From positions 1-64,000 of the forward strand of contig JABVXV010000289.1 in assembly GCA_013365325.1 (NCBI GenBank): a DNA stretch of 64,000 bases. Reading direction: 5' to 3'. How positions within the stretch are numbered: position 1 is the stretch's first letter; each line of letters opens with the position of its first letter. Below, piece by piece: positions 40,332-50,315 of this stretch. This DNA comes from Dipetalonema caudispina. Lineage: Eukaryota > Nematoda > Chromadorea > Rhabditida > Onchocercidae. A program made the position numbers and the translations under genes. The notes beneath the pieces are model-generated. The model searched no databases. It was given only the letters and a program-made list of their open reading frames with translations, and was not told where the DNA came from.

Positions 40332-43300
40332 TTGAGTCCATATAAATAATATATTTGAAAGAGGAGTATTATTCATTTATTGATGAAAGAAGCAGTAAGA
40401 AGAGTACATCAATGGACAATTGATGACCATAGCTAATCGTTATTGGAAAGGATTAATTCTTCTACCTTGCTATGAAATGATCGTTGTAACATGAAGCTAA
40501 GCTAATAAGGCAGACGAAAAAATTTCATCTCTCATCATTCATGACTTACACTTTATCGATTTATCCCATCCATCTATTTAGTTAGTCTAAAAACATCATT
40601 CTTTCTCTTCTTACTATACTTGAAATTGATTACTTAAAATAAGATTTATTTTGGATAAACAATTTCCTTCTGCACTAATTACATGTTTTAATTTCTTAAA
40701 TGAAATGAAAAATTAAATTTGTTCAGAATGCTGAATTTTATTTTATAATAAATAGTTATTGAAAAATTAACAAAATATTTCGTTTGGACATTTCTATTTA
40801 AGTATGTATATTTCTTCTGAAAGAATTAATGGTAAGGATATGGAAATGTTAAAATGGAACTAATAAACATTGAAAAAAAGAAAAGTGATATTTAAAATAT
40901 CAGAATAATTTTTAGCACAGACAAATGAAATGTATCTGAGATACGATAATTTGTCATAGAATGATTGCTGTAAGCAAAATTGGACTACTTGACTATAACC
41001 ATTTTTGTTATAAAGCTAACAGTTAGTTACAAAGAAAATTCAAGCTATAAGATAAAAATTCATGATATATAGCCAAGCCTATGATTTTCCTTATTATTAC
41101 GTTGGATCAGCCCAAGATCACATGCACCAATAATGAGCCAACATGTGGAAATAAGTATCAGTCTTTATTGACTATGGTTTTTTCACATATTAGAAATTTT
41201 AAGGGTTTAAAAACAATATGATATCATCAAGAAACTGACCTTTTTTTCATTTCGTTATAATTGCTACAACTGTAAGTTAATAATAATAATAATAATTGAA
41301 GAATGATTATAAAACAGGGAGCTTTTAAATCGAAATTGAAAATTAGTTGAAGTTAAAATCATTGTAGTGTATTATTAGAAGACAAATTTTAATTTCGCTG
41401 TAATTAAGTCCTATTAAGTCTTAAATGGTAGTAGTCGATTACTATATTCGGGAAAATCGGCAAAGTCTATGTCATTTTAAGTCTTGTGCTGATAAGATAT
41501 TAATATTTTGTGTACTGACGACCCAAGTCATCTAGTTAATTTATTACAATGATTTACGACTTTTCCTTTTACTTATTGTTTTTTTTTGTCAGTGGAAATG
41601 TTAAGTGCTATTTACCATCTGTCTTGATAAAAAGCAATTAATTTTTTTTCTCCTAATTTCTTTTTCAGTAAGTAATATTTAATCAGTCTAAAATTTAAAC
41701 TCATTCAAACAACAGTTTCACTTTTAGCTTAGTTACAAGTTTGGCGGGTTGTTTAAATTTCTCTATGTAAATGTTTCTTGTGGACAAAATTCTCAATTTA
41801 CAAGCTATAGTAGAAAATGTCATAAAATTTACAAATACGACATCTCCAACATTTTCCTATACTTTTTATAGGTTCATTATTGGTAACTAAATTTGTAATT
41901 CGTTATTTAAATCGCAAATTTGTCATTTAAGAAGCATTTAATCACTTAAGTTTGTGTAGCAGTACAACAGAAAATCTGAAGAGCATATAATTTAAATACA
42001 GTAAAAGAAAAAAAATCCTTGAAAATGCAAGTTCCAACAACGTTACCAAAACGGAATCAATAATAAAAATGAAGGGTAAAAAATCTCGTAAAAATCAATT
42101 TTATTCCATATGCCTAACTGCATAATTCCATAAGATATACGTTTAAAATGGTTTAAAAATGAAAATTACTGAAAAACAACAATTTCTTCCAAGATTTTAA
42201 ATTTTGAAAATCACACTAAATTAGTTAATGAAGGAAAGCCTGTGACATATTATAGAATTTGACAACACGTTGAAAAGCGAGCTGATTTATTGCGAGTTAC
42301 ACAGGATTCAGATGACCTTGGTGATACTAGAGTTTTAATAATGGAATTCCATAGTGACCCGTGATGGAGCGATCACATACGGTTACAAATAATTCAGCAA
42401 GAACTTCTTAATTACTGTTTCAAACACAAAAATTAGGTGTTACAAGTAGTAAAGTAAACTACTAAGAAATAAAAAAATGGAACAAAAATAAACGAGGGCA
42501 AGTCATAAACAATACATTCAATGAAATACGATACTAAGATAGGGAAGAAATAAACTGAATGGTAATCTTTTGCTAGGTAAATTTAAGGAATATACTGTAG
42601 TACAAGTGTCACTGTGGTTTCATTTGAATAAGGATGTAAATACTATCCATTTTAATTGAGTGATCAAAGGAAATGCCTTTAAAGAATCAATTTAGAAGAA
42701 TAAATAAGAGGGAGGAAGACGGGAAAGGACTTCAGTAACTCTTCAATCGTAAAGTAGGCTTTAGTCTCAGGAATAAGACATTGAAATACCGATTTAGAAT
42801 ACCTGATGATGAGTATTACAAATTTTACTTATTGTAAATGGACAACAAAAGAGATTTCATTAGGATTTCTTTTCTTTTTTCCCCGAAGTTTTTTTTATAA
42901 ATTCCATTTATAAATTATATTTTCATTATTCTCGACATATGATAACATACCTGCTATTATACAGAATGTTACTAGAGAGAGTAAATCTTGATCGGAAAAT
43001 GAATGTAGTAGTAAGAGATGGGTCTATATAATCGTCTAAAAACTACATTTTACAACAGCTACAGGTTATGTAAGCATTTTTCTTCCTAATGATAAAAAGT
43101 AGAGCGAAAAAAATAGTGAAATTTTATCCACCCTTATCTTTCGTAATTAATCAAATTACGTATATTGCTGACCTCTCAATGCTTGACCTTTGTATTATCA
43201 TCGAACATTACATTAGTTCGTCTTGACACCAATAAGTATAACTAAAAATGAGCCCTCGAAAACCGAAAGAGTTGTTCACCCTCATTTATTTTAGTGTATG

Positions 43301-43790
43301 TAATGGCTTTGACCTATAATGGTACTGTTGTGTGTTTGTTCAAGTGAGTTAATATTATTTGGTGAATTCCATCCATTACTTTTCACGGACGTCATTTACG
43401 TGACACTTATCGAAGTTATTTGTAAGATTTTAATTGAAAGGAATAATGCACATGATATCCGGGGTATTTTTTAGTTTCACGTTTTTTACACTAAACAATC
43501 TTTGAGTATTTGTTGTTAACGAAAGTTTAAATGTCATATTAAAATTGAATGATGTCGTACTTATTTTGCTGCATATCCATGACTTTATATGTGATCTTAT
43601 ATTTTGCAAAACCTGCTCTCATTTTGCAATATTTATGCAGAATTTCGCACAACGATGTCGACTTTGACCGAAAAGTACTTGAAAATTTTATTTTTGATTA
43701 ATTGAACATTTCTTTTCTTTATGATATTGTTGCCGCAAATGAATTTTATTCAATTTCGTCCGTTTAAGGGACAAACTGAGAAGTCTTTTC

Positions 43791-43792
43791 AG
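43791..43792 (+). promoter_or_regulatory. Likely trans-splice acceptor of the BORCS6 gene
   Basis: AAGTCTTTTCAG ends at 43792, 32 bases before the ATG at 43825. There is no plausible upstream coding exon, so it fits a spliced-leader acceptor. This is inferred; only RNA data can separate it from a cis-spliced non-coding exon. Confidence 0.5.
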
Positions 43793-43824
43793 CTTTCTTT
43801 TTTTTCTCGCAAATTTGTATAACA

Positions 43825-45003
43825 ATGGATCAGCCTGTCGAATCAAGAAATGCGAAAATCGAAATGCTGGCGACCACGTCCAGTTCTCCAAGCAGTGATC
43901 AGCAGCATACTTTTGTAGTCGAAAATCTGGAGGGACGCATCCGTGGTAGTGTAAAACAGAACAGTATGCCATCGGATGAAAGTCAAACATCATTGCAGAG
44001 TACCTCAAGTAATCTCGTACCTGATCCCGAAGTCTTAACAAGCCTTGAGAGCTACGCAAAAACCATTTCAACTAATATAGATGGTGTGTTACGTGATTTA
44101 CGTAGCTCATTGAGCGGTAAGTTTTCAGATGAAATATATAATGATTATGCCACAAAAACCCCCATTACATTTCAAACCCCGTCACTAACACATCGAAAGT
44201 ACTCAACACGTTCAGTTTGTTTTGAAGTTCAAGTGAAGCATACTGCTCTGAATCTTTATGAATTGCGCGCATGGAAAGTTTACGCCTATCTAGCCAAAAG
44301 CAACATTAATAAGCAAATTAGCCGCTGTTACCTTTAATTCATTCTCAAAATTTTCTATTAGAACTTTAAGGAACATTTCTAAACACTTCTTCTCTTTCCG
44401 CTTCCTTCAAAGTCGCCATAAATATGGAAAAGATTGTTCAGGAATGAGTGAGTTAACCGTTGAAGCTACGGAATGTTTTGCTGATGCAATTTCTGCTTCT
44501 TGTAATTCGGTGGATGCTACTATCAAGAATACTTATGCCCTGCTGGCAAAAGTAAGTAACTGTTTTGTTTGCGGCTTTTGGATTTAGTAAAATCAAATTG
44601 TAAGAAAAAAATCGAAGTCTTCTCAACGTTTTAAAATCTGCAAAATTCTGTAGGAACTTTACCTACCTTTTAGCAGTTCGAGAAATTAAAACCAGTGGAC
44701 TTTTGAACTGCCTTTTTTTAATTATTCCGGCGGTGTGCCTATTTATAAGTTTTACATTTCGTTTGACGGACACATTTTCGTGGATAAGTTCTCATCATCA
44801 CAAATGTAAATATACCTCCAAATATAAACAGTTACCATTTGGCTTGTCCGCAACTTTTTTTATCTTGTATTGTCTTCTTATATCAGATCGAGGAAGTCAA
44901 TGAAGCAATGGTTGGCATACGAAAGCTATCCCAACAAGTGAAAGATATAAAACATGTTGTGGATTTATTTGAAATACAGCTGGCAACAGATTCGATGACA
45001 TAG
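43825..45003 (+). CDS. BORCS6: BORC complex subunit 6 homologue
   Basis: Subunit of BORC, the complex on the cytosolic face of lysosomes that recruits ARL8 and so drives kinesin-dependent lysosome movement. Three exons, 43825-44116, 44442-44551 and 44887-45003, join in phase to a 172-residue protein. The first 70 residues are Ser/Gln-rich and likely disordered. The rest is the family helical domain: SLESYAKTISTNIDGVLRDL, MSELTVEATECFADAISAS, VDATIKNTYALLAK and IRKLSQQVKDIKHVVDLFE. The order and heptad pattern match human BORCS6 (C17orf59). The protein is much shorter than the human one because the N-terminal low-complexity part is reduced. The start is the first ATG after a good splice acceptor, and AATAAA follows the stop by 25 bases. 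The 3' end converges on MRPL14 with 93 bases between stop codons. Confidence 0.88.
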
Positions 45004-45027
45004 CCGTAGTATTGTTATTTGTAATTT

Positions 45028-45033
45028 AATAAA
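45028..45033 (+). terminator. AATAAA polyadenylation signal of BORCS6
   Basis: Canonical hexamer 25 bases after the BORCS6 stop codon and before the convergent MRPL14 stop. Confidence 0.8.
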
Positions 45034-45096
45034 AGTGCTATTGTGGGCATTGATATGGGAAGAAAGTAAAACGACAAACGATATCAATTAAATGAT

Positions 45097-46432
45097 TTAA
45101 AAGTATTTCGTGGCGATTGATAATATTTTTGAAAATTGTAAATTTGCTCGTTTTCGTTGAAGGATTGCTGGAATCGGCATTAGTACTCGAGTCCCAAGAG
45201 GATTTCCTTCATCATCCTGGAAAAGAATATGCATTTTCCAGAAATACAGTATAGGAAAAAGCAAGTAATGAGATATTCTAGAATTTTGCATTCTTTTGGA
45301 TCTCGAGAAAATTCATTTAGAAACCTTGGAAGTGGTCGAATAACAGTAATTCTTTAGACTTATCGACTAACTAATACACACAGTCAACCTGCAAATTAAA
45401 TATGCAAACAAATTTCACTCTTGTTCTTTCAACCTGCTATATCTATATCGTAGGATAAGAATATTATATCGGATAGTCTTGATCAAGCATAAGTTCTCGG
45501 ATTCGTTCAAAAAAAAAACGTGTTGGAAAAACGATCAAATCCAGTGTCATCCCCTAATTCATAAAGGGTTAGAGGTCTTGCTTATCACATCCCGAAGTCT
45601 TCGACGAATTTATTTTCGACATAGGAAAGAATCTAAACAAAGGGTTGGATTGCAGAGAAAGGCACAAGGCAGGATAAGAAGACAAAGTGATCTAATCGGT
45701 TTATAAGATGGTAAGGGAAGTTGAATATAAATAAGTTGATATAGCAGGCCGACAAAAGTTAATATTGGATGAAAGAGAAGAATTTCAAAGCAGTCAAATT
45801 AACTAAATGCTTCGCTGAATTGTTTTATTAAATAAACCATTCTTCGAGTAACTTGTAATTAGTAAAATTGATACTTACAAGAAGTACAATATTATTGGTA
45901 TCCGTCGAGGGTATTCCATGCTTCCGATAATCTACATGAATTTTAGCTCCCACTACAAACGCTTGCTTCATCTCTCCTCGTATTGCAACCAGAATCTAAA
46001 TGTAAGTTAGAAAAATCTGATAATAAATAAAATGAACAACATGATGCTCTTTCTGATAAAAAGAACGAGATAATGCCTCTTATGGCAAATCTGTTCTTTA
46101 CCCGTTTGATTTTTTTAAAACTTTTATAGAACTACTGTATACCACGATAACTGACTATATTCATTTTATGAATCTAATCATCAAATCATCCCTCCTGACC
46201 TCTCACATACAAAGTAAAATCCATAAGGATGGAGGGCATTACCTTGTCACCAAGTGTCGCATGGGGCATATGCTTCTTTCGGCCACCCGGTTTGTGAACA
46301 TCAATGCAATAGGCTAATTTACCAGATGTATTGGCCTCTTTACCAAGTGCTGAATTGTCAACAACTAGCAGTCGTGTGCGTCGCTCGATACCTGTACTGG
46401 GTGGTCGAGTTCGATGTCGACTCAGTTCGTGC
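45097..46432 (-). CDS. MRPL14: Mitochondrial ribosomal protein uL14m, 5' end unresolved
   Basis: Large-subunit mitochondrial ribosomal protein of the uL14 family, which contacts rRNA at the subunit interface. Three exons are clear: 46243-46432, 45879-45995 and 45097-45216. They encode 142 residues, with RTRLLVVDNSALG, ATLGDK, ILVAIRGEMKQAFVVGAKI, STDTNNIVLLDDEGNPLGTR, VLMPIP and KILSIATKYF before the stop. These match human MRPL14 through to its end. The most 5' visible exon starts in phase 2 (completing a codon with G), so a short upstream exon supplying the start and probably the transit peptide is missing. A candidate is 47631-47653. An extra Lys/His segment, KPGGRKKHMPH, lies before ATLGDK; human has a shorter loop there. 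Confidence 0.93.
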
Positions 46433-47713
46433 CTGAAATAAAGTCAAGAACTGTACATGTTAACGCTTTCAGATCTGTGTTCTCATCATTTTAATACCGT
46501 TGCAGTTACAGAAGTTAATATCAGGTTTATATGCGTTATCCACAATTTAATGCCGGGTCAGAATTCATTACTCATATTTCAGAGTAAATTTTTATCGAAG
46601 TATGTAACCCTTTCTTTTTCCCATTATTCCACCTGAAGTACTAATTTTCCACTTCGATAATATGGGCTCTATTCTAGATGGAATTCCCGGATTCGTCCTT
46701 TATTTCAACATCTACACAAAACATGTGTTATACACTTCATAACAACTATCTAATAAGAACTGCTGTACAACACAAAATAAAAATAATATTCTAAATGCAT
46801 TCTATCAGCCCAATATAAGAAAAATCAACTGACAAGCCGTAATAACGAATATATGATACATTTTTGTGACGGTACAGAAAATCATTAGGCAATATTTTCA
46901 ACCAATAATTTGGTAGGGATGATTTACTAATATATATTTATGGCTTAATTTTTTTTTTCTTTTTGCATTTAGACGATACTAAATCCGATAATTCGGAATC
47001 AATTAAGATCATATGTAAGAGAAAGATAACTAATTCAAACGCTTGAAGAGATGCTTGGAAATAATTAATATACCAGGCGTATATGTCATGAACTTTTTAG
47101 AATTAAGGCAATCAAAAAGGCCGAGTACAAGGTGCAAAGGAAAATATTTTATTAGGCTCATCATAACATAAATACATATAAAATACTGCGAAATTCATGA
47201 ACACGCATATCTTGAATTTCAAGCAAAAAATAAAGGAAAAACGAGATATTTCATGGATTTCTCAGTTGCAACAACTAAGGAATTAATTTTTCAAAAATGT
47301 CAGAATCTTATCGAATATACCAGTCCAATTTATATGGAAGATATTATAAAATCTCATTTCGGTCGTCCTGATAAATTGAAACGATAACCAAAGAAATTTT
47401 GCTTTTTACGTAAAACTGTTGCTGCAAACTTCCCTCACTCTTTCATACTTTCTTCCCCTTCTTCCTCTTCTTCTCCCTACCTCTCACTCCCCATTTTTAC
47501 AAAAAATAGTTACCCTCATAACTATTTTTTTGTTATGAGAGTAACTACTTTTTTCTCGTAATCCAACAACTTTCACAACTTATCAAATTTACAGATTTCG
47601 AAATAAATCAGTATGACAATTTAGCAATACTTGCTTCCGAACATTGAAGACATAATTGTTATTGGTGAAGAAAAAGTGCCCACCTAACCCGCACTATAAT
47701 TATTTACCTAAGC
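46433..47713. other. Gap between MRPL14 and the DUF5522 gene
   Basis: Probably the first intron of MRPL14. A candidate start exon at 47631-47653 (minus; MSSMFGSK, phase-2 donor GTATTG) has the right phase and lies 60 bases after the DUF5522 stop. The gap also holds a pyrimidine-rich tract on the plus strand (about 47436-47492) and a hairpin at 47507-47547. Confidence 0.4.
47507..47547. repeat. 16-bp inverted repeat with short T-rich loop
   Basis: Arms at 47507-47522 (TAGTTACCCTCATAAC) and 47532-47547 (GTTATGAGAGTAACTA) pair with one mismatch around a 9-base loop. Confidence 0.85.
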
Positions 47714-48274
47714 CTAAATGTAAAAGGCACCATTCCATATTTTTGATTTCTTAATTTGTAATGCAGCATTTTCATGTTGGAATGGACAATGACGGCAACC
47801 ACTACCACAACATTTCCCTCTTAACAAATGTTGTGATACAGTCATTACCGAAACACCTTTTTTTGGATCTTTGTAAGACAACCGTCGTTCTCGGAGAGCC
47901 TTCAAATGAGCCATATAAATGTCACGTTCATCAGCCGTCATTCCTGTATATGTTTCCCAAGCTACTTTCGCCTTTGCCATCGAATCTTCGAAAAGAACAT
48001 AGTTTGCTATACGTTGTCCATCTTCACCAATTTCTGTCTTGTAAATATTTTTACCAGTTCCACGCGGTTTAGCATAAATAGGTGCTGCTGTTTCACGAGA
48101 CAATTCAAGGAATGATGACTTGGGGCCAGCAGTATTTGAAAGTGCTGTTTCGCTTTCTGCGGAAGTAAGGACAACTGCTCCATTAGTAACATTAGTAGTG
48201 GCTGTTGCCTGTTCCATTTCTTCAGCAGAATCGGAATTTCCCAACTTCTTTATATCAGTAAAGCAAGAGGACAT
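47714..48274 (-). CDS. DUF5522 family protein (C1orf53-like)
   Basis: A single open frame of 186 residues. The C-terminal part carries the DUF5522 signature: YKDPKKGVSVMTVSQHLLRG then KCCGSGCRHCPF (around residues 150-166), a Cys/His knuckle shared with human C1orf53. The N-terminal 60 residues are low-complexity (Thr/Ala/Glu-rich); the middle contains DSMAKAKVAWETY and ADERDIYMAHLKALRERRL. The molecular function of the family is unknown; its CxxC-HxxC-like motif suggests metal binding, and a mitochondrial location is plausible but not shown. An acceptor (TATTTCAG, ending 48306) lies 31 bases before the ATG. The frame stays open back to that acceptor, so a longer N-terminus from an upstream exon cannot be excluded. 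Confidence 0.85.
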   Translation of the reverse strand: MSSCFTDIKKLGNSDSAEEMEQATATTNVTNGAVVLTSAESETALSNTAGPKSSFLELSRETAAPIYAKPRGTGKNIYKTEIGEDGQRIANYVLFEDSMAKAKVAWETYTGMTADERDIYMAHLKALRERRLSYKDPKKGVSVMTVSQHLLRGKCCGSGCRHCPFQHENAALQIKKSKIWNGAFYI

Positions 48275-48305
48275 ACTATTACAACGGCAATAATATATAC
48301 CTCGC

Positions 48306-48307
48306 CT
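48306..48307 (-). promoter_or_regulatory. Splice acceptor upstream of the DUF5522 ATG
   Basis: Reads CACATATTTCAG on the minus strand, 31 bases before the ATG. It may be a spliced-leader site or the acceptor of a coding exon, since no stop separates it from the ATG. Confidence 0.5.
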
Positions 48308-48828
48308 GAAATATGTGAAAGACTAACCACACGACACATCATCCAGAAAAAAGCAATTTTGCAAAAATCCGGAATAGATCATCTCAAAAGATGTAATTGA
48401 CGAGCTCTTACTATATTTGAAGATACGAAGAAGTTCCGAAAGTGGAAGAAAATAAAGAAAATGAAACTAAGGGAAAAGTCGGAGTAAGTTACACTTATCA
48501 GGATAAGATAATAAATAAATCAAAAAGACTCAGTTTCTTTTTATTCCTAACATCATTTTACTTCCAAGAAAGAAAAGAGAGAACTGGATAAAGAGTTTTG
48601 AAAAAAGAGCATCAAAGTCGTCCAGAACAAGAAGAGGAAATTAAAATTAATTCGTGTCACTCGAAATTTTAGAACCTTCAGACATTCCTTAAATTTACTT
48701 ACGACAGTTTTATTTTTCAACAACTGTTCCAAAGCAGCAGTTCCTGTCTAGCCGAAATGACAGTTCTGATAAAAATAATTTCTATTTTTTGAAAATAAAA
48801 ATTTCTAGGCAACGACTGATTAAAAACA

Positions 48829-49751
48829 ATGGCAAAAATATTTCCATTTTACTTCTACAACTCGTCCGCTTTCAATGACTGTCCTGGTCCGCGCTATTTT
48901 ATTAATAATGATTTTTTATTACAACGAACAGTGATTAAGGAATAACTAGAAAAAATGTGATGAAGTATCCTGGGATCATAAATTAAATAATCTTTTCAAC
49001 TTGTATTGCCTTATCTGATATCCTGACCAGTTAGAAATTATATGCTCTTTAAACGCTAACCAAAATGCATACGAATCATTCCATATGCTATATATTGAAT
49101 TTCTAACTGACAAAAATAAAACTTCAGGAATTTTTGAGTTCTACAATAAGAACTGTGAAAATTTTTGAAACTAACATTGGCTGGGGCCACCATCGTCCGG
49201 AAGCCGGTGCTTTCGAGATATATAAACAAATGTCCGGTAGTGTAAGTCGCTGAATATTACACACTGCCAATCCAAGCATCTGCATTATTTTGAAAAATTA
49301 CGGTAAAGACATAACAACTATCTCCATCTCTAAATCAAGTATTTTTGAACGTATGGAAAAAGAGTATACAACTTTCTGATAATCTCAATAATTTGAAAAC
49401 TAAAAAATAAAGAAAAAATTATGTAACCGATTATCAAAAGGAATACTTCATAAGTTTACCACGCATTAAAAATACCAAACTGGCAAAAAGCAAAACTGAA
49501 TAGGACAGTATTCTTTTACATCTGAAAAACAACAAATTTTCAAATGCAATAAATACCTTCGTCAAACACAAACCAAAACCCTCGACCAAATCCTGCCAAC
49601 CGGTCCAACCGGTTACTTCTGGATTTGCAGAGTTCACAAATCGAGTACAGCAAGAATATCTGAAAATGTTGACTTTATTTCATGGACACACCTAAAAAAA
49701 AAGGACTTCAAAAAGATCTCATCAGATGACAGTGACATTTATTCCAAATGA
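48829..49751 (+). CDS. Possible unidentified 152-residue protein gene (competing reading on the minus strand)
   Basis: Phase-consistent plus-strand exons: 48829-48930, 49128-49241 and 49509-49751. The ATG follows a TTTCTAG acceptor by about 23 bases; exon 2 has a TTCAG acceptor and a GTAAGT donor; the stop is TGA at 49749-49751. Segments read FYNSSAFNDCPGPRYF, NIGWGHHRPEAGAFEIYKQM and LPTGPTGYFWICRVHK. I recognise no family. The first donor (GTGATT) and last acceptor (GGACAG) are weak. The same DNA also reads as minus-strand exons 49557-49659, 49176-49249 and 48855-48893 with good splice sites (GFGRGFWFVFDE, TTGHLFIYLESTGFRTMVA, ending LKADEL). At most one reading is likely to be real. Confidence 0.3.
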
Positions 49752-50222
49752 GTCAACACTTTTGATATTTCATTTTCTATGCTAGAAAAGTTACAACTTC
49801 ATCTATTTTGTAATGCAATTTCACAAATAGGAATATAGAGAATAAGCACTGTGACGGAATATTAAATGCAAATAGTTCCAGAAAGAAAAGTATGAGCCTC
49901 GTAATATTCAACCCGACTTGGAAAATTGGACTCATAAACTTCCAAACTATAAATTGATTTGATGTAGGAGTACGGCCAACTTTTGGAACAAACACAAAAA
50001 TGTTTTCAAACTCGTAAAAAACTTGTCGATTTTCCAATCAAAGTTCGTGAAAATCTATCAACTAATAAAGTAAATAAGCAGGCCTAGAACATGCTAGATA
50101 TTAATCTTCCATGAGGTACAGCACGTAATACGTGGTAGTTAATTGATAATTTTAGTAAATAAGTATATCTAGTCGCACACCAAAATGCGGACAGATTTTA
50201 AGTATAAAAATATGATCGAAAC

Positions 50223-50228
50223 TTTATT
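50223..50228 (-). terminator. AATAAA polyadenylation signal of SRPRB
   Basis: TTTATT on the plus strand, i.e. AATAAA on the minus strand, about 90 bases after the SRPRB stop. Confidence 0.6.
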
Positions 50229-50315
50229 CATACATAACAACAATATAAAAACAATAAATTATGAGCCGAAAGTATGACACATCGATAATCAAATTGTAGT
50301 TAAATCAAATGGAAA

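Larger units (their letters stand above)
37897..43790. promoter_or_regulatory. 5.9 kb divergent intergenic region between rpm-1 and BORCS6
   Basis: The flanking genes point away from each other, so both promoters should lie here, along with the missing rpm-1 start exon. The DNA is AT-rich with homopolymers and two tetranucleotide arrays, described separately. No TATA box or other element can be called with confidence. Confidence 0.6.

Noticed and set aside
39837..40376. Three open frames rich in Tyr/Val/Cys or His/Thr
   Set aside because: They are translations of the tetranucleotide repeats in several frames.
43688..44071. 127-residue minus-strand open frame
   Set aside because: Antisense shadow of BORCS6 exon 1, which has family similarity on the plus strand.
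47761..48115. Plus-strand open frames of 103 and 69 residues
   Set aside because: Antisense to the DUF5522 exon, which carries the conserved CCGSGCRHCP motif on the minus strand.
49777..50037. 86-residue minus-strand open frame near SRPRB
   Set aside because: Hydrophobic AT-rich frame without splice support or family similarity; likely chance.
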